Assembly: GCF_036323735.1 (NCBI RefSeq)
Contig: NC_086040.1
Span: 2,918,321 to 2,982,320, forward strand
Origin: Rattus norvegicus
Lineage: Eukaryota; Chordata; Mammalia; Rodentia; Muridae
Direction of reading: 5' to 3'
DNA length: 64,000 nt
Positions 49,927-60,385 of the stretch are shown here, piece by piece; position 1 is the first letter of the stretch; the number at the start of each line of letters is the position of its first letter. The notes under the pieces were generated by a model. It ran no database searches and was not told the DNA's origin. It worked only from the letters and a program-made list of their open reading frames with translations. Made by a program: the position numbers and the translations under genes.

Positions 49927-50199
49927 TGTGGGCTTTGAATATCTGCCTTATTCTCAGTCAGGTGCTTTTAGATCCCCTCTGTGGAAAGCCCTATCAGTCT
50001 CTCACTGCAAACACATATTGGCAACAGGAATATATCCAGGACTTAGAGTGTGTTAATGAAATTGTTGTCACAGAGGTGTGGTCTCTGGATGGCCTTCCAC
50101 TAAACCCCTGCACCTTTTTCTGCCTTTACATTATTTTAGGCACAATAATTATAGTTTATATTTTTGATATGTGTTTGCACCCACCCCTCTGATGGGGGG

Positions 50200-52135
50200 T
50201 ATGTCTAGGTTCAGAAGGCCGAATCTTGTGGTCCTCTCTCCCTGTTGCTTGGTATTTCAGCTAACATTATCCTAGTAAGTTTGTAGGAGCCTCTAGCATC
50301 CCTAGCATCTGGGATTTTTCAGGGTTTACCCAAATTCCATATCCCCCAATGATACTTATTGTTATTCATTCCACTTTTCCTGTAGTTTACTCTTCGGTAT
50401 TCCCATAGTTACTACTCCTTTTTTTCCATCCTTCTCTGTCTTTAACTAGTTCCTTCCATCGCTCTGTCTCCCATAATCACTTTGTTCTGTATTCTAAGTG
50501 GGTTTCAAGCATCCACAATTTGGCCATTTACACTGTTAACACTCTTGTGACCAAAGATTTCTATAGTGGGTATTCTATTCTTTGGGACTAAAATTCACTT
50601 GTCACTATGTACATGCCATATTATGTCCTTTTTGATCTCTGTTACTTCAATATTTTCCTGTTCCATCCCTTTGCGAACAAAGTTTTATATGTCTTCATTT
50701 TTAATACCTAAGTACTATTCCTTTTTTTATAAATATACCACAATTTCTGCATTAAATCTTCAGTTGAGGTATATCAGAGTTGTTTCCAGCATGTAGCTCA
50801 TGTAAGTATGACTGCTATGTACATATTCAACCACATGCCCTTGTTATATGTGGATCATGTTTGAGTGAATGCCAAGAACTGAGATGTGTAGCAGGGTCTT
50901 CAGGTAAAGCTGTTTGAAATGTTCTCTGAACCAACACGTTTGTATCCAAATTGGCCATACAGTTAGTAATCCCACCAGCAATGGAGAAATATTCCACTTT
51001 CTCTGCGTTCTGGCCCTCTCTGCTAATGCCTTATTTTGTATGTTAGCCATTCTAACTGGTGTAAAGTACATTCTCAAGATCGTTTTGATTTGGCTTTTTC
51101 TGATAACTAAGGATGATAAACATTTGTTGGTGTATTTCTCGGGAATTGAGATCGCTCAGGTGAGAATTCTTGGTTTACCTCTTGACCCCCGTTTAAAAGT
51201 TGGGTTATTTTATTGCCTGAGTGTCTAACGTTTTCAGTTTTTCATATGTTTTGAATTTTAGCACTCTCAGATATAGGGATTTTAAAATTCTTTTTTAATC
51301 TGTAGGTTGTTGTATTGCCCTATTGACATTATCCTTTGCCTGAACGAATGTACTCAGGTTTCTAACATTTCATATATCAATTGTTTATTTTAGAGCCTGG
51401 TCCTTTGGTATTCTGTTCTGAATAATTTCTCCCATGCAAATGTGTTTTAGGCAGTTTCTTGAAATTTTCCTTCTATAAATTTCTGAATGTCTGATTATAT
51501 GTGGATGTCCTTGTTTGACTTGTCCTTGAACTTTATAGTGAGAAGTAGAAATGGATCAATATGCACTTTGCCACATGCAGACTTCCGGGTAGGTTAGCAT
51601 CATTTCTTAAATTGCTTCCTGTTCTCCATTGAATTATTTTGGAATCTTCAAAATCCATGGGATCATAGGTGAGTGGGTTTATTTAAGGTTCTTCAGTTCT
51701 CTTCCACACATTTACCTGTCTGTGTTAGGAACCCTATGAAGCTTTTGTTCACTATTTCTCTGTAGTATCTCATGGGGATAGGAATGTTGATTCACACACA
51801 AGGTCTTATATGATTGGGAATTGTTTTGGCCATCTTGTTTTTTCGTTGAAGTATTGAGTTGCAATTTTGAGGCAGTTTCTTTAATCTGTAGTATGTTTGT
51901 TTGGATGACCCTTTTTGACTATGCTACTTTTTCTGATCCATGAACATGGGAATTCTCCCATCTTCTGGGATCTTCTTTGATTTATTTCCTCAGAGAAAGA
52001 AATTTCAGTTTCTTTTGATATGTTTTTTTCACTTACTTGGTTGGAATTATGACAAGATATTTTATATTATTTGCAAGTATTGTGAAGGATGTTATTTCTT
52101 TAATTTCTTTCTCTGCCCATGATGTTGTAAAATAT
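50200..52135 (-). mobile_element. Old L1, minus orientation
   Basis: Strongly diverged reverse complement of L1 3' UTR and ORF2: cagttagtaatcccaccagc and atggagaaatattccacttt, ccattctaactggtgtaaag, gttttgatttggctttttct and gaacatgggaattctcccat correspond in order to the ORF2 text of the full-length copy. No frame is left. It ends abruptly at an A-rich junction near 52135. Confidence 0.85.
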
Positions 52136-52149
52136 AAAAAAATAAAAAA

Positions 52150-52640
52150 GGTACAGTTGTCTTTTACTTCACTAGGTCTGACAATGTGGTGCCCCAAGAT
52201 ATCTGCTAGATATCTAGGTGGAAACACATCCCATCTCCTTGGCAGCCCAGTGACTCCTGCTGCTGCACACTTGGCTACATTCAAATCATCACATGGAAGA
52301 AGACACAACACAATAACCTTAGATTCAATTGATAAGATATAATATCCCACCTAAACATACAAAGCCCAGTATCATCCATCCCTTAACAATATTGATAACA
52401 ACCCGTAAATACACAGAGCAAGATATTTACGTCTGCCTACATTGTCCTGCCACAGCTTCCGTGCCTCTCCTCCTCCTCTCTCCCTCTCTCTTCATTCCAG
52501 TCTATTCTTCTTCCTGCAAACTTTACTCCTGCCAATCCATCCTTCTCATCCAATGACAGGTCTCCTCCTATATTGTACCTGCCTCACCTGTGACATCATC
52601 CCACATTTCACCCTTTTCATCTATTTAAAAAAATCTTTTT
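52150..52640 (-). mobile_element. LTR-like block, unidentified family
   Basis: Read on the minus strand it starts near gggatgatgtcacaggtgag, has a purine-rich middle and ends near ttggggcaccacattgtcag. This resembles rodent class II LTRs in composition and length (about 0.5 kb). TG/CA ends and a target-site duplication could not be fixed. Its minus orientation matches that of the inverted gag-pro block at 53900-54676, so they may once have belonged together. Confidence 0.35.
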
Positions 52641-53899
52641 TCTCAAATATCTCTCAAATATAAGGTGAGCATACCTATTATTATTTTGTAATTAAAAGAA
52701 TAAAATATATCTAACAACCAGTCGAAGACTATATCAGATAAACAGAACATTTAGTTATTCATTCTACCTTAAGAAAGGCTTAATCTCTATATTTTAACTT
52801 GGCTAGAGAGTATACTATCTGATAACTAATAAAATGTGTTTATTCAGACTTAAATAGACAGATAGGCTATGAGACTATAATCAGTCTTCAACCCCATCAG
52901 AAATCTGAGAATGATCAAATATCTATGCACATAGGAAGCCTAATATGGCTCCTAGAACTGAGAGGTTGTAGAGATAAGTCTTCATTAGCACAGTCACCTG
53001 TCAACAACATGAGACTCAAGTCTTCAGCCTTCTGTACCAAAATCAACCTGCAGATTCTTAAAATGCAGATTTTGAAGGGTTGATCACCCTGTCTTGGCAC
53101 AGTTTATCATTCAACTCTTCTGCATAATTTGTCCCTTTTTGGACAGTATTAGCCTGAAGTTGAAACAGGCAGTTTTGTCAAGTGGCTGCCTAGCCACAAT
53201 GTATTGTCTCATCTGGAAGTAGAGATGTTCAAATTCTTCATTAAATCCCCCAAAGGGGAACTGTTATGAGCAGCTGTTTCTCAAGAAAAGATAAATAACT
53301 TTAAATCTCATTTTTTTTTTGGATTTCTGACTTTTGAAAACTGTTTACCTATATAAGATAATTTGTACTGTTTTCTTTATATCTTAATAATATCTTGAAA
53401 GTAGTCATACAAAGTCAACAATATATTTGCTATTTGGCCCTTAAAATACATGTGTAATCAACTCAGAAATTTGTAATGACATCAATAAAAGAACTGGCTC
53501 TAAACCTTGTACTTTTAAACTTTTAATTAATATATTCTATATCAAAGCAAAGATATGATTTCAGTTTAGTTAAAAAATGAGATTACACCGGTATAAATTA
53601 ATGTAGTTAATTCCTCCCTGTTAAATTATAACTAATTCTAAATTCCACATAAAAACAACTTTACAATAACCACTTTCAGCACCGCAAAGTCCAGGGAATT
53701 GGGGTGACAACTCCTTTATAACTTCTTCAAGCTGTAAATGGCATTCAGAAATCCTATGTGGTTGGGGGTAGGAAGAATGAAGCAAATGCTGTAGCTTATG
53801 TGTCCTGACTGGAGGCAGCTGAAAGTCCTTGTGACCACGAATCCAAGTAGGCACTCTGTAAAATACAACTCTCAAGATCAAAGTTTCGAATCAAAATTT
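52641..53899 (-). other. Probable non-coding ERV-derived sequence
   Basis: No gene was recognised. The 86-codon minus frame at 53621-53881 has no retroviral motif I can name. It sits between an LTR-like block and an ERV block, so ERV origin is an inference from position. Confidence 0.3.
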
Positions 53900-54676
53900 C
53901 ATTTTGTTTGATTCTCCTGCATTAATTTTTTTTGGTTGTCTAAATAGGCAGAATCAGTCCTGGAAGATCCAAGCCTTCCTGTGTCTCTAGGGACCCCAGA
54001 AGAAAGAAAATGATCATGTAAACTTGGAAGGATAATCAACTGAGCAATCCTGTCACCTGAGGAGATGGAAAAAAACGCCTTGAGGGCAAGAGCAGAGAAC
54101 TTCAAGTTCTCCCGAGTAATCTTGATCTATTACTCCAGGGTGAACAATAAGTCCCTTTAAGGTTAAGGAGGATCGACCCAAAATAAGGCTGACACTTCCC
54201 ACGGATAGGGGGCCTTTGTAGTCAGTGGGGACAGGATGCACACCCATCTGTGGCATTACCATGAATTGGGTGGTGGAACAGAGGTCCACTCCTGCTGAGA
54301 CTTCTGTAGCACTGTGGACCGTTGTGTCTGTTTGTTGTGAGCTGGGGTCCCATATGTTTTGGGGCCCTGAGACCTGAGGCCCGGATACCCGTTTTTTGGA
54401 GTGTTTTTGCCTCCTTCTGCCTGGGGAGGTCCGGGCTGAATAAACCTGCCTCTGATATCTCTAAGTGAGCGACACTCACTGGCCCAATGATAGCCTTTCC
54501 CACCCTTAGTACACAGTCCTGGTGCTTTTCTCTTTGTGAGGGCCTGGCACTCCCTTTTTAAATGTCCTGGTTTGCCACAGTTATAGCAGACCTTGAGATC
54601 ACCTGTACCTGAGTGCTTTTGGCCTTGTAGGATAGCAGCTGCAAGGGCGGCATTAGTAAGTGGGCCTCCAAGTTCT
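53900..54676 (-). pseudogene. ERV gag (capsid end, nucleocapsid) and dUTPase, inverted block
   Basis: On the minus strand, starting at 54676, this reads the C-terminal end of capsid, then a clean CX2CX4HX4C zinc knuckle near 54550-54590. A second knuckle follows in which the second Cys is replaced by Gly. After a Pro/Gly-rich stretch, dUTPase motifs follow: GRSS near 54170, GVIDQDYSGE near 54110-54140 and GDRIAQLIILP near 54020-54055. dUTPase fused to protease is typical of betaretroviruses. The protease active-site motif was not found; the similarity stops near 53900. The block is reversed relative to every other part of this ERV. Confidence 0.88.
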
Positions 54677-55117
54677 CGGCAATATATGGAATGGAAAGCC
54701 TTGTGGTATGACGCCTCCAGGCACAGGCCAAAGTCAATTCCACTGCTGAAGGCCATCAAAGAAATTGGACACTTGATCTGTTAACAGGACAAGGGCTGTA
54801 TGCCAATAATCAAACAAATTACAACTGGAGAGCATACGCTCAAATCTCCGCTGCCGCCATTAAGGCGTGGAAGGCACTTTCCAGGAAGGGAGAGTCTGGG
54901 GGACACTTAACAAAAATTATACAAGGCCCCCAGGAGTCATTCCCAGACTTCGTGGCTAGGATGACAGAGCCAGCAGGCAGGATCTTTGGAGACCCTGAAT
55001 AAGCAATTCTTTTAGTGGAACAGTTGGTCTATGAGCAAGCCACACAGGAATGCAGAGCAGCTATTACACCTAGAAAGAGCAAAGTCTTACAGGACTGGCT
55101 GAGAATTTGCCGAGTGC
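54677..55117 (+). pseudogene. ERV gag capsid fragment
   Basis: Plus-strand capsid text containing the major-homology-like stretch (GPQESFPDFVARMTEPAGR, around 54930-54985) and continuing to WLRICR at 55117. A frameshift near 54765 and an in-frame TAA near 54998 break it. Both ends coincide with rearrangement joints: 54676/54677 to the inverted block and 55117 to the pol segment. Confidence 0.88.
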
Positions 55118-56978
55118 CAGGCTTATTTCTGGGATTGGTCATTTATCCTGAAAAAATAGTTCCTCAGAAATTAGAGATCTGTAGAGATCATTTACATACC
55201 TTAAATGATTTCCAAAATTTATTGGGAGATATAAATTGGCTGATACCATTCTTAAAGATTCCCTCTGATGAGTTGAAACCTTTATTTGATATTTTGGAAG
55301 GGAACCCTCATATCTCCTCTCCGAGAGCATTGATGCCAGCCGCAAACCAGGCCTTACAAGTTGTAGAAAGTGCCTTACAGGATGCTCAATTACAACGCAT
55401 TGATGAAACCAAGCCCTTTGATTTATGTGTTTTCAAAACTATACAATTACCAACAGCTGTCTTCTGTCAAAATGGGTCTTTATTGTGGATCCATCCCAAT
55501 GCATCTCCTGCTAAGATTATTGACTGGTATCCCAATGTGGTTGGTCAGCTTGCACTCCGCGGGTTGAAGGCAGCTATTACTCATTTTGGAAAAGAACCCA
55601 AAATTTTGACAGTACCATACACAGTTATTCAGGTTCAAACATTAACTGCTACCTCAAATGCTTGGGCCGTGTTACTTTCTTCCTTTGCTGAACAGATTGA
55701 TAATCATTATCCAAAACATTCGATCCTGCAATTTGCCTTACGTCAAGCCATTGTGTTCCCACACATAATGGCTCAGGAACCACTTGTTGATGGGGCTGTA
55801 GTGTATACAGACTGGTCAACAACTGGTGTAGGTGCTTATGTGGTCAATAATAAGGTAGTATCTAAGCAATATAATGAAACCTCACCCCAAGTTGTGGAAT
55901 GTTTAGTGGTGCTGGAGGTCCTTGAGGCCTTCCTGGGCCTGCTTAACATTGTGTCAGATTCCTCTTATGTGGTTAATGCGGTTAAGGTTCTTGGGGTGGC
56001 TGGATTAATTAGGCCTTCCAGCAAACTTGCTCAAATTTTTCAACAAATTCAATCTACCCTTCTTGGCAGGAGATCCCCTGTATTTATAACACATATTAGA
56101 GCTCACTCGGGCCTTCCTGGTCCAATGTCCAACGGAAATGACCTAGCGGACCAAGGTACAAGAGTGATTGCAGTTGCCTTGTCCCCCCAATTAGATGTAG
56201 CAAAAGAATTTCACAGACAACTTCATGTGATGGCTGAAACTTTACGCCGCCGATTTGCTCTGCCTAGAAAAGAAGCTAGGGAGATAGTTACCCAATATCA
56301 AAATTGTTGTCACTTCTTGCTTTTACCCCATGTGTGAGTTAATCCACAGGGAATCCGACCACTGCAGGTCTGGCAAATGGATGTTACTCATATCCCTTCC
56401 TTTGGAAGACTTCAGTATCTACATGCTTCTATTGATACATGCTCTGGCATCATGTTTGCTACACATCTAACAGGGGAAAAGGCCTCGCATGTAATTCAGC
56501 ATTGCCTTGAGGCGTGGAGTGCTTGGGGTAAACCCAAACTCCTTAAGACAGAAAATGGACCAGCTTATACTTCTCAAAAATTTCAACAGTTCTGCCGCCA
56601 GTTGGATGTGACTCATCTGACTGGTCTCCCGTATAATCCTCAAGGGCAGGGCATTGTAGAACATGCCCATTGCACTCTCAAATCCTATTTAATTAAACAA
56701 TAAGGGGGAGTCAAGGAGGCTCTACCCTAAGTACCAAGAGTAGCTGTTTCCATGGCACTCTTCACCCTTAATTTTTTAAATCCTGATGTCCAAGGCCATA
56801 CTGCGGTGAACGTCACTTTTCAGAGCCTGATAGACCAAAAGAGATGATAAAATGGAAAGATGTTTTGACTGGACTATGGAAAGGCCTGGATCCTATATTA
56901 ATAAGATCCAGGGGAGCTGTTTGTCGTTTCCCGCAGGAAGAAGACAACCCATTCTGGCTACTGGAACGACTGACATGA
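55118..56978 (+). pseudogene. ERV pol: RT thumb/connection, RNase H, integrase
   Basis: The RT part begins after the catalytic palm, so the YxDD centre is absent. Next comes RNase H with YTDWS (near 55808), SDSSYV (near 55960) and HSGLPGP plus GNDLADQ (near 56105-56150). Integrase follows, with a damaged zinc-binding region, the first catalytic Asp in WQMDVTHIP (near 56370), a Glu where the second catalytic Asp is expected (TENGPAY, near 56550) and the Glu in IVEHAH (near 56655). A C-terminal DNA-binding stretch ends near 56978. Stops at 56335-56337 and 56701-56703 and a frameshift near 56822 break it. The frame 55015-56337 crosses the gag junction without interruption for 440 codons, starting at GTG. 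Confidence 0.9.
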
Positions 56979-56999
56979 AGAAGGCTGACACCTGGAAAT

Positions 57000-58770
57000 G
57001 ATTCCCGGATGGATCCCTCGGAAATTACCTCTAGCCCTTGCACTGCCTCTTTGGATCTGGGTTCCTAGTATATTGGGAGAATACAGATGGGCAATTTCGT
57101 CTGCCTTTCCGAAGCCCATACCTGTCCGTCATGATGCAGCTGTTTCCCCTAAGATTTTACAACCAACAAAACTCTAGAACTACCAGACTTACTGTATGCT
57201 TCCACCTGGGCACCACTAGGGGAAAATCGTTCTTTATCAGAACAAGGTTCTCTCTGTTTTCAAATTGATGGAACAGGAAGATGCATCAAGCTCACAGGCC
57301 GAGACTTAGGAATGTTTGATGAGACGAAAGGGGGCTGCGTGAGTCTAACCCAGGATACTAGTAACCCAGATATAACGATTTCAAAACAGAACTTCTGGCA
57401 GGAGGCAATTTGGGCTAATGGCACATTTCTATCGCCTAACTTCACAGACAGGGAACGTCCTCATCAACCCAGAATAGTCCCCCATTGTAGTTTGGAGGAT
57501 GAGGGGATGACCCCACCCTGGTCTGATTGTCAATCTTCCATTACTCACTGGGCAGATCAGGATAGAACTTTTTCCTTTTCTCCCAATATGATGGTTGACC
57601 CAGGGGAAGAATTCGCTATGAAACAGAGACTATTTCTACCGGACCTTAGAATGTACCCCTTTCATAAGTGGGTGCTTTGTGGAGTTAATGTCAACTGTAC
57701 AATCTTAATCCCTTGGTCTTTATCCAAGGAGGAGCTGTTGGAAAGGCCTCCTTTACTGGTATCTCAAGATTTTTTCAGTACTGGGGGTTAGATTCTGTTT
57801 CCTCAGGAACTGATGGAACTACAACTACGTATGCTAATTCTACGGTAGAGATCACTGGGTTCAATAAAACTTTGGTGAACCAGACTAATTATCCACCTAC
57901 CCCAGTCTGTGTTTACCCCCTTTCTTGTTTATCCTTTCAAATGTTTCATTTGAAGCCTGTTCCAATGATTCTTGTTGTTATGTCACAATGTTGGAATTCA
58001 AAGTGGGCTAATCGTGCCATGGTTGCCAGAGTCCTGCAGTGGGTTCCTGTCCCCGTAGAGACCCCTTCCACCCTGTCCTTGTTCAGGCAGAAGAAAGACT
58101 TTGGTATAACTGCATCCATTGTGGTGGCGATCTCCATTAGTGCAGTTGCTGCAACTGCCACTGGGGTTGCCATGGCAACCACAGTCCAAACAGGTACAGC
58201 CCTGAATCAATTGTCAGCCACAGTGGCAGATGCTGTTGATCTTCATACCTTCGCTAGTGCCCAGTTGAAGGGCAGATTAATGGTTGTTAACCAACACCTC
58301 TACCTGGTAGAGGAAAGATTGGATATTCTCTTTCAATTGGCCCCATTGGGATGTGAGAGAAAATTGGGGTCGCTTTGCATTACCAGTGTACAATATGAAA
58401 ATTTTACCCGAGCAGCTAATCTGTCTAGACGATTGTCATTGTACCTTGCAGGAAATTGGTCAGCAGGATTTGACGAGACTCTCAAGTCTTTGAGGGCAGC
58501 AGTTTTGGCTATCAACTCAACATGAGTGGACCTGACGCTGATGGAGGGACTCTCTTCCTTGATTTCTTAAGCCTTTTCTCACTTCAAAGAATGGGTGGGG
58601 GTGGTTCTGTTTGGTGCAGCCCTATGCTGTGGATTAGTGTTCATGCTATGGTTGGTTTGCAAAATCAGATCTCAACAGAAACGTGACAAGGTCATTATCA
58701 CTCACACACTTGTGGCCATTGAACAAGGGGCCTCCCCTGGAATTTGGTTATCTATGCTCAAGAATTAGTC
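57000..58770 (+). pseudogene. ERV envelope (surface and transmembrane subunits)
   Basis: Two long frames. The first (57312-57791, 159 codons) is surface-subunit-like, with several N-x-S/T glycosylation sites and Trp/Cys residues. The second (57713-58525, 270 codons) contains the end of the surface subunit and the transmembrane subunit: a hydrophobic Ala/Val-rich fusion-peptide-like stretch (58100-58190), a helical heptad region, and a CX7C loop (CERKLGSLC, near 58350-58375) as in betaretroviruses. After a stop at 58523-58525 and a frame change, a membrane anchor (about 58580-58655) and a short basic cytoplasmic tail follow. The breaks between surface and transmembrane frames and before the anchor make it non-functional. 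It is better preserved than gag-pro. Confidence 0.85.
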
Positions 58771-59170
58771 GGCATCTGAGTTCTCTGCTCTTGCACCCCA
58801 TGGATTTGTGGATCCATTGCACTGGAATGAGAGAGACTCAACGATCATTGATCAGCCCTTTGCACATCGTCAAGGTCTCCTCATTGCACGCGATAGGGTG
58901 ATCATGACTTCCCCACTAATTCATTTTTTTTGCCTGGCCTCTTTTGTAGAGTTTGCCCTAGGCCATTTAGCAGTTACTGTCACATGGTACTGCAGTATCC
59001 AGAGACGAGTAACTTTCCTCATGCACAGACCAACCTAAGACTTGTGCCCAGGGCGATAGGTTACCCTATGACGGGTAAGGCTGTGACATTAGAGGAATGA
59101 CTTAAGACAGGAGCCACAGTAGATGGACATAACTGCAGAGGCCTAGACCAACCTCATTCTAGTAAAACTA

Positions 59171-59182
59171 AAAGAGGGAGAT
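59171..59182 (+). promoter_or_regulatory. Polypurine tract
   Basis: aaagagggagat lies directly before the LTR, the expected place for plus-strand primer formation. Confidence 0.8.
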
Positions 59183-59183
59183 T

Positions 59184-59496
59184 TGGAAAGCCGCGCTAGC
59201 ATTCACCGTCACAAGATGGCACTGGCTTCCGCTGTGCCAGGCTGACCTCTTTTCAGGAAACAAGCTGTGTGCACATGTGCAAAAGTGTGTTCTCGCCAAG
59301 TCTTTGCCCACCCTGGGACATGCCAGTGAGATCATGGGTAAGGACCAATCAGGCATGGACGTGCCATGCTAGGGTTTTATAAGCAGCGCCTTTATGGGCC
59401 CCAGGTCTTTCTTCTTCAAGATGCAATAAACACTTTGCTGCAGAGGGATCCTGGTGTCCACGTGTATTCTTATTGGCGAGACGATAGCGCAGGACA
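59184..59496 (+). mobile_element. 3' LTR of the IAP-like ERV
   Basis: 313 bases with TG...CA ends. U3 begins tggaaagccgcgctagcatt and includes acaagatggc (YY1-like), CCAAT at 59345-59349, TATA-type ttttataag near 59376, and the poly-A signal AATAAA at 59425-59430. This is the general layout of IAP LTRs. It passes directly into duplicon copy C at 59497. Confidence 0.9.
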
Positions 59497-60071
59497 AGTG
59501 TCTTCATTAATTCACACTGATTCAGAGGAGTCAAACCTGTCCCTTCAATATCAACCTCATTGAAATAAGCTTCCAATTCCAGAACCAGCCTACAGTACAT
59601 AGTTTTAGCTTTTCAGAACTATTCTATGGGGGAGAGCCCTACTTTCTCCACTTCCCTCCTTGGAGCCACACTCCTTTATTCTTGACACCTTAAGCAGGTG
59701 GCCTGGAATGCTGCCTGTCTCAAGCCTCCATTATTTTTCTGTCCCTGACTTGACAATATACCCTTTCTCTTGCCTGAAGGTCCTAGCTGGCTATCCTTTT
59801 TTACTTTTGACTTTTTTGCTCTGTTTCCTACTCTTGGCAGCCTCCGATTGGTCATCTTCCCACATCTGCTTGTTGTTGGTGCTCGACACATCCAGCTGAG
59901 GTTTATTGCGGTTGGTGAGAAGAAATAACTCCAATTGTTTCTTTTTCTGGGCTGCAAAGTCCCCAAAAGGAGCCTGATACTTCCTCTTTTCACCTAAGCC
60001 CCGGGGTATTTTTTCTTGGGGACCTACTCCTGGAAGGAGCTTTCCCAGAAACACTGAAGACATTGGACAAT
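59497..60071. repeat. Duplicon copy C (partial), between two LTRs
   Basis: 575 bases closely matching 1870-2455 of copy A (both begin gtgtcttcat and end near ggacaattg) and less closely copy B. It carries the minus-strand block of the unknown decayed gene (KPQLDVSSTNNKQM, then a Lys-rich tail). Copy C ends exactly where the next LTR starts. Confidence 0.9.
59676..60050 (-). pseudogene. Decayed gene of unknown family, copy C
   Basis: A minus-strand frame (within 59791-60186) contains GEKRKYQAPFGDF, then a Lys-run, KPQLDVSSTNNKQM and a basic tail ending in a stop, parallel to copy A. Only the C-terminal coding part and 3' UTR-like text are present, cut by the LTR at 60072. The open frame beyond 60072 runs into LTR sequence and is fortuitous. 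Confidence 0.45.
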
Positions 60072-60367
60072 TGTAGAGGGCCGCAATACATTCGCCACCA
60101 CTAGATGGCGCTGTCTTCCACTGCGCCCCACGTGGTAGGTCAGGATAGACTCCGCCATTGCAAGATGGCACCAACCTTCGCCGCACCAGCCGGCCCCCCT
60201 TTCAGGAAGTTAACTGTGCGCATGTGCAAGAGTGCCTTCATGCCAGGTCTTTGCCCACTCCGTGGCGTGCCTTATGAGATCATGGGTAACAACCAATCAG
60301 ATGTGGGTGTGCCGCAGATTTCTAATGTCCGCGTGCTTCGTGCCGGCGGGAGGTAGCACGCGGGACA
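60072..60367 (+). mobile_element. 5' LTR of a second IAP-like ERV (internally deleted)
   Basis: 296 bases, TG...CA, starting tgtagagggccgcaatacat. It resembles the LTR at 59184 (gatggcg motifs, caggtctttgcccactc, CCAAT at 60293-60297), but the segment holding the TATA box and AATAAA is absent after gtgtgccgcag. It has two atggcg/atggca motifs where the other LTR has one. It is followed by a primer binding site. Confidence 0.85.
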
Positions 60368-60369
60368 TT

Positions 60370-60385
60370 TGGTGCCGAAACCCGG
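60370..60385 (+). other. Primer binding site, tRNA-Phe type
   Basis: tggtgccgaaacccgg is complementary to the 3' end of tRNA-Phe, as used by IAP elements. It lies two bases after the LTR end, which confirms the LTR boundary and the plus orientation. Confidence 0.9.

Larger units (their letters stand above)
53900..59496. mobile_element. Rearranged IAP-like class II ERV with env
   Basis: A betaretrovirus-like provirus remnant. Present order: inverted capsid-end/nucleocapsid/dUTPase block (minus, 53900-54676), capsid (plus, 54677-55117), RT thumb/connection-RNase H-integrase (plus), env (plus), polypurine tract and 3' LTR. No plus-orientation 5' LTR precedes it in the window. IAP affinity rests on the capsid text and LTR style; the env suggests an IAPE-like or related lineage. 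All genes are broken by inversion, deletion, stops or frameshifts. Confidence 0.88.

Noticed and set aside
60105..60356. Plus-strand ORFs over the second LTR
   Set aside because: They lie inside U3 and do not correspond to a retroviral gene.
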